A DNA stretch of 64,000 bases from Oxyruncus cristatus (Eukaryota > Chordata > Aves > Passeriformes > Cotingidae), in the NCBI GenBank assembly GCA_013399855.1, contig VXAY01002605.1, positions 530,478 through 594,477 of the forward strand, read 5' to 3'. Made by a program: the position numbers and the translations under genes. Positions 58,894 through 64,000 of this stretch are shown here, piece after piece; the first letter of the stretch is position 1; every line of letters begins with the position of its first letter. The notes below the pieces were generated by a model. It saw nothing but the letters and a program-made list of their open reading frames with translations, had not been told where the DNA came from and ran no database searches.

Positions 58894-61800
58894 GGGAGGA
58901 TCTCTCCACTAGGACTCCTCAAGTACAAGAGATGATCTTGTGATCATTATTCATTACCATTTCTTCCACTGACTGATTCCTCCTCCACCCTTGGAAAGGC
59001 TGGGGAACAGAGTGCACATCAGAGTTGACCTCAGCAAAGAAAAACTCCCTGAGAAGAAATGAGTCACCTCCTCACCACCCACTCTTACTCCTGCACCCCT
59101 CTGACATGTCTTTTTCCCCACCTGCCTTGGGCACAAGTACAGCTCGTATTTTTCAAGCAAGTGTTTCTTCCATTCCTAATTACACCCAAATATCTCCATG
59201 ATAAAACTGGTGTTAAAGACATGGAAAATGTTTGCCTTGACCTTTAACATTGGTCTTTCAAAAGCTTTTACTGTGCCCCTTGGTATTCACTCCTCCGTGC
59301 TTTCTTTCTGTAACATCAGGTTATTGCTAGGTAGCAAAGAGGGAAGGTGGCAGATAAGAGAGGAAAGATGCCTGTTGATTTTCCACTTTTAAGAAGAAGG
59401 GGAAAAGACCACATATCCTGCAACACAGATTTATTACAGGCAGCAAAATGTTCCATAATTGGTACTCATGGAAATTTAGTCAGAAGAAAAGCCTGTAAAA
59501 CCAAACCCACATATCACAGGCCATAGGCAAAAGAAGAAATTTAAAAAAAAAAAAATAATAACGTGCATGTGCATTTATGTGTGTATAAATATACACACCA
59601 TGTCTTCATTAAACCCAGATAAAGTTTGTACACCTTCCCCATGATGGTTGGCAAGAGCTTATGTCCCAGAAGAATGGCTTTAATCTCATTTCAGACTCAA
59701 TAATATAGTGCCAGATGTTCTTGGAAATCTATTTTGCCCCTGTACATTGTGCAATTAACCTTTCAGTTTCCCAGAGATCAAATTAGAGCTGTGGAAATGT
59801 TTCCAAACCTCTGTCTTAACGAGAGAAGCATGGGGTGTTTGAAACAACTGCTGAGCCATTTTCCCAGCCCTCTGCTCCTTTGGATGTGCCAGCAAGGATA
59901 TCAGGCCAGCTAGAGATGCCATTTCACTTGCAGGGGGCAAAATATATAAATAGTCCAGACTAAAAGTATTTTATCAAGTTTCTGAATTCAGAGCTCGATT
60001 ATAAGAAGTGCAACTTAAAGGATTCTCTTTCCTTTGATTACAGAAATTTCCTACAAGTTATGGATATATTTTTCCAGAAATGGAAAGCACAGCATTTCAT
60101 ACAGGGACATTTACTGTACTCACAGCTCTGTGTGGTACTCATATGCAAAGATGCTGGTAAGCCCATGGTCAACAAACTGACAATTGGTCCAACAAGCAGA
60201 TTTCCGTCTGTGCAAAGCTCTGCTCATATTGGGTCATGAAATGCATCAATACGGGACCGGCCCTAAGACCAATGCCTAACTTGGGACTAGTAATTTATCA
60301 CATCTATGCCTCATACAAGGTGCAGAGATGCAGTTTCTTACCTGTCCAGAATTAATTCAGCATTCACTCAGAGTCTGAGTGTATTTGGGGCTAACTGAAT
60401 TCTGATTTCAGTTTTCCCAAGGCCCTTTTCAACTCTGGAGTCACTTAGGTGCTTTTGCATCTTTTCTTGAAATTACAAGTAAGCTGCTAGAAATGATAAA
60501 TGTAAATGGGTTCAAAATCAAGTAAAACAAATTTCCCTACACTGCCTGGGAGCAAACATTGAATATTAGAGATTTATAGAAGACCCCTGAAAAGTACTTC
60601 TTAGACAACACAACACATTAAACCTCTCTATCAACTCCTTAATTCCACCATCTGGCTTTTGCAGCCAGCCACAGGAAAAGCTAGGAAGCAAACAGAAAAG
60701 TAGCAGTAACTCAAGTGCACGTAAAAGGTTGCTCGGTCTCAGGGTTTTATTTACTCACAGGTATTGACAGGATGTTATTCTGTAGCTTGAGACGGGGAAA
60801 AGCATTTGTGTTAGCAAATACCTGCTGGTATTAAAAGATTGACAGAGCAGAACCTCAGTGTTTTAAATCAAAACTTTCACTATAGGACACATCAATAGAT
60901 TATGATCTATGCATTAAGTATAAAGACAGAATTTTAAATTTAGCTCAAACCTGCAGTGAGCTAGATAAAATTGAAGAGCCTAAGCAGAAGAAAACTCTAA
61001 CTTTTCAATTACAAGATGGCTTTGAGGCATGTGTGCCCCTGTTTATTTATGAAGCTGCTACCATTGTTTTAATGTAAACAGGATTCAAAGTCCACTGGCA
61101 GCTAGGAGGGGCCAGTTGAAATGATTTCAAAGAAAGCTCCTTAGAAAAGTGCTGTTCTATTCATGGAAGCGGTTCCTGGATCATGACTGAAGTGCTATTG
61201 AAAAAATAAACAAATGTTTTTATTACAAGATGATAAAAGGGTCTGAATAGAAAAGCTGGCCTGATATGAAAACAAACTTTCACATATAAGGGCTTTTGAT
61301 ACACATGATTTACTCTGATGACAACAGGCCACGCTGAGAAGTGCTGAAAGCTTATTAATATTATACAAAAGACTTTTGTTTATCGTTTGCCGGCCTGCAT
61401 GGGAGTTGCAACAAGCAAGCAGCAACATGGCTGGTGTCCTGTCTTTAGAGCTGCATAACAAGGGAAGATTTAGAAAATGCTGCTGGAGCAAACCACTGAA
61501 ATAAAGCCCTCTTTCAAAGTCAAAGGATAATGATGCTAATGACACAAACACAGCTCAGAGGTTTGATGCTTTCAAGGGCCAGCTCATCAGCACTCAAAAG
61601 ATTTAATTTTAATTTCAACCCCAGAGGAAATGTTGCATTTCTCAGTTTGGAGCCCAGCTGTATTGATTTACTGTTGCATACACCTTTTTTCCCACCTCGT
61701 GCTCTTGAGGCAGAATTCAGTACCAAGTGATTTTCATTTGAGAGCCCAGAGAGCTCAGTTTTAACTAAATGAGAATGGAGCCACTGCAGGGAGGACATAC

Positions 61801-64000
61801 CATGAGCTTCTCATGTCCAAACTGAAAACAGGTCTCCAGGATGTCTGTGCCTGCCCCACATATATCCCAACCTGAGAGTCTCATGAGTTAGAATCCCAAA
61901 TGAGCACAGAAAAAGGATGGTGCTGTGGTATGACAGCTCCATCCTCAGTCTTGTTTTTATCCCTCTCCTAGGAAGAGATAATAGGTATGTTTCTATGAGG
62001 GAAAGAAAAAAAAAAACAACAAAAAAATCATTTCTAGGATCAAGGGCCTCTGTTTTCATTTTCATTACTGTAAAATATTATTAATCAAACTCTACAAACT
62101 CCTCAGTTCCTATGGGAGAATGACAACAGACTGCACACTGCAGTGCTCGCTGCAAACCTCAAAGCCACTTGAAATTAATCTCCTTTTATATTTGATAAAG
62201 CCCTCAATAGGAATAGGAAGCCTTCTGTCAACAATAGCATTGGTAATAAAGTACAGCTTTACTTCCCAGATGGACAGTACTCAATCAGCAATACCAGGCA
62301 TTGGAAATCCTCACACTGATACCAACACTGATATGGTCAGACAAGTAGGAAAGATCTTCACTGCCCCTCTTTTTTTGCCTGATAAAGAGGATCCCCAGTT
62401 CAGGGCTGAAGGACTCACAGTGTTTAGTCACAGAGTATTAGTTACAGAAACAATTTATCAAGGAAATTTTTCTTTTCCTGACAGATAAAGTCATGTGCAA
62501 GGCTTCAAAGGTCTGGGGGGTGAGGTAGGAAATTCAGTGAGTAAAAACGATCTTCAAAAAGTCACTGTTTTCACTGAAAGCTTTGGGTTCCATTTTTTTC
62601 AGCAAATCTTCAAAAAGGCTGCCTAATGCAAAACATCAGCTCTCCTGGCCAGGCTTCTGGCAGGTTTGCCACCTATTCCTACCACAGGCATCAGCAAAGC
62701 TGCCAGCTAAAGCCAGCCTTTGAAACCTCTCCCAGCTAAAGCACCCAGGACATGTTGCCAGCCAGCACCATCCAAGCCACCATTGAGGAGCTTGGAGCCA
62801 CATCTCAGGAGAAGCCAAGATGCCCACAGTGTGACAACTAAGCTATCCTTGTTCAAATAAGAGCTGAGACATGGCAAAACACTAGCAGGCTTTCACAAAG
62901 CTTTTCTCTTCACAGCCCATAAAATTATTCTCTTCTAAAGGGAGACTCTTTTGCTAATGCAATAAATATTTCAACTGTTAAGAATATTATAACCATTATA
63001 ACCATTTCAAAGGGAGAGGAGAAGAACAAATAATAGAAAAAGACAACAAATGGCTGTATTCTGTGTACAATGTGAAATAGTGCTGTGTCTCTGGCGACTG
63101 CTACATCCTGTCAAGCAAGAAGGCCAAACTGGGTCTTGTAGAGAATCTACCACCCAAAATTGCCCTGTCAGGGGAAGCCATCTCTCTCCATGTCTTCCAG
63201 CTGGCATAGGTGTAGCAATAAGGTAAGCAGGAGAGATTCAGACCTTGCCATGAAGGTGGTGGGCCTAATTAACTGAAGACGCAGAGCTATAAATGATACA
63301 GGAATGATTATCCAGAAAGGCCATGACACTAAGACTGGATAGATTGTTTGGAAGAGCTGAGATACTTACAGTAAGAGCTGAACCCAAAACCTGCCGCTAT
63401 TTAACAGAACGATTTCTATTACTTTCAGTGGACCCCAGGTCAGCTAAAGGAAAATGTTCATTAGTAAATAAAATGCAGATGAGTTCAATTACCAGATTTC
63501 CCCATCTGCTTGAGAAATATATATTTGTACAAGGATCCAAGACACCCAACTGACTCCTCCTACACAAGGATCCTCTCAGAATATGATGGTGGTTTTCAAA
63601 GCTATTAAAAAACTTGAAAACAAACACTGTCAAGTTGATATACTTCTTGTACTAAGCAATGTGAGGTCTTTTGAGAAATCCCAGCTTGGTCAGGTTAGCT
63701 TCAGCCCAGACAGCATATGCAGTGGATGGAGATATATTTGCAGATATATTCACAGTACAACAGAAAAGCCCCATGATCTTTCTCCTCACACAGGAAATTA
63801 TTAAAATGTGGATCAAATCAGTTCTATGTAAATTATGTAAAACATTAAAGGATAGTCTAGAGAGAAGAAAGGAGGGAAAAAGAACACCCATTTACACATG
63901 CTTCAGGCCTAGGGCTACCAAAGGAACATTAAGCATCCTGTTTTATCACTCTGGAAGGGACAGGGACATCCAGTCCAGCAGATATTCTTGGTGGTAAGGC
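58894..64000. other. unique non-coding DNA
   Basis: About 5.1 kb without a recognised gene or interspersed repeat. 59540-59552 is a poly(A) run followed by a TG/CA-rich stretch with TGTGTATAAATATACACACC. 60990-61790 is free of simple repeats, with AT-rich homeodomain-type words and runs such as TTTGTTTATCGTTTGCCGGC. It resembles conserved non-coding DNA, by impression only. The opposing frames at 63397-63997 have no recognisable domain. Confidence 0.5.

Overview
This window looks like a piece of a bird nuclear genome. It is AT-rich and mostly non-coding. The main evidence is several 5'-truncated CR1 LINE tails, including the avian 3' end with TCATAGAATNATAGAATGG on one strand or the GGTCTTTTCCAACC ending on the other. 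There are also bird-type endogenous-retrovirus LTRs and faint old MIR-like SINE relics. I cannot fix the order or species, although the LTR at 3128-3662 resembles ERVL LTRs that are common in songbirds and relatives. I recognise no protein-coding gene, tRNA, rRNA, CRISPR array or bacterial-type operon. The open reading frames are short, overlap on both strands, or lie inside repeats. The window reads as intergenic or deep-intronic DNA.

Layout. 1-6160: unique DNA with a G-quadruplex motif at the left edge, a MIR-like relic, a solo ERVL-type LTR with a candidate target duplication, and small duplications. 6165-8000: one old plus-strand CR1 and one younger minus-strand CR1. 8000-17390: unique DNA, an old minus-strand CR1 (13715-14272), a short palindromic repeat and an assembly gap (25 N) inside a poly-G run. 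17390-23030: the densest mobile-element cluster, with a CR1 carrying an internal deletion, a minus-strand LTR, a GC-rich LTR-like block, an old CR1 and a poly(A)-tailed sequence that looks like a retrocopied mRNA end. 23030-31340: unique DNA with a possible transcript 3' exon at 29595-30020. 31345-32308: the longest CR1 (about 0.96 kb). 32309-43400: unique DNA with a CR1 piece lacking its 3' end, a TA microsatellite and an exact 29-bp tandem duplication. 43400-43945: three adjacent hairpin-forming repeats that look related. 43945-64000: unique DNA with pyrimidine tracts, MIR-like relics, an 11-bp perfect hairpin and repeat-free stretches that could be conserved non-coding elements.

The parts do not form a pathway. 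The most useful leads are the poly(A)-tailed retrocopy (unusual in birds, because CR1 rarely copies mRNAs), the palindromic repeat cluster, the possible transcript exons, and the gap at 15939-15963. I found no convincing evidence of a novel biological system.
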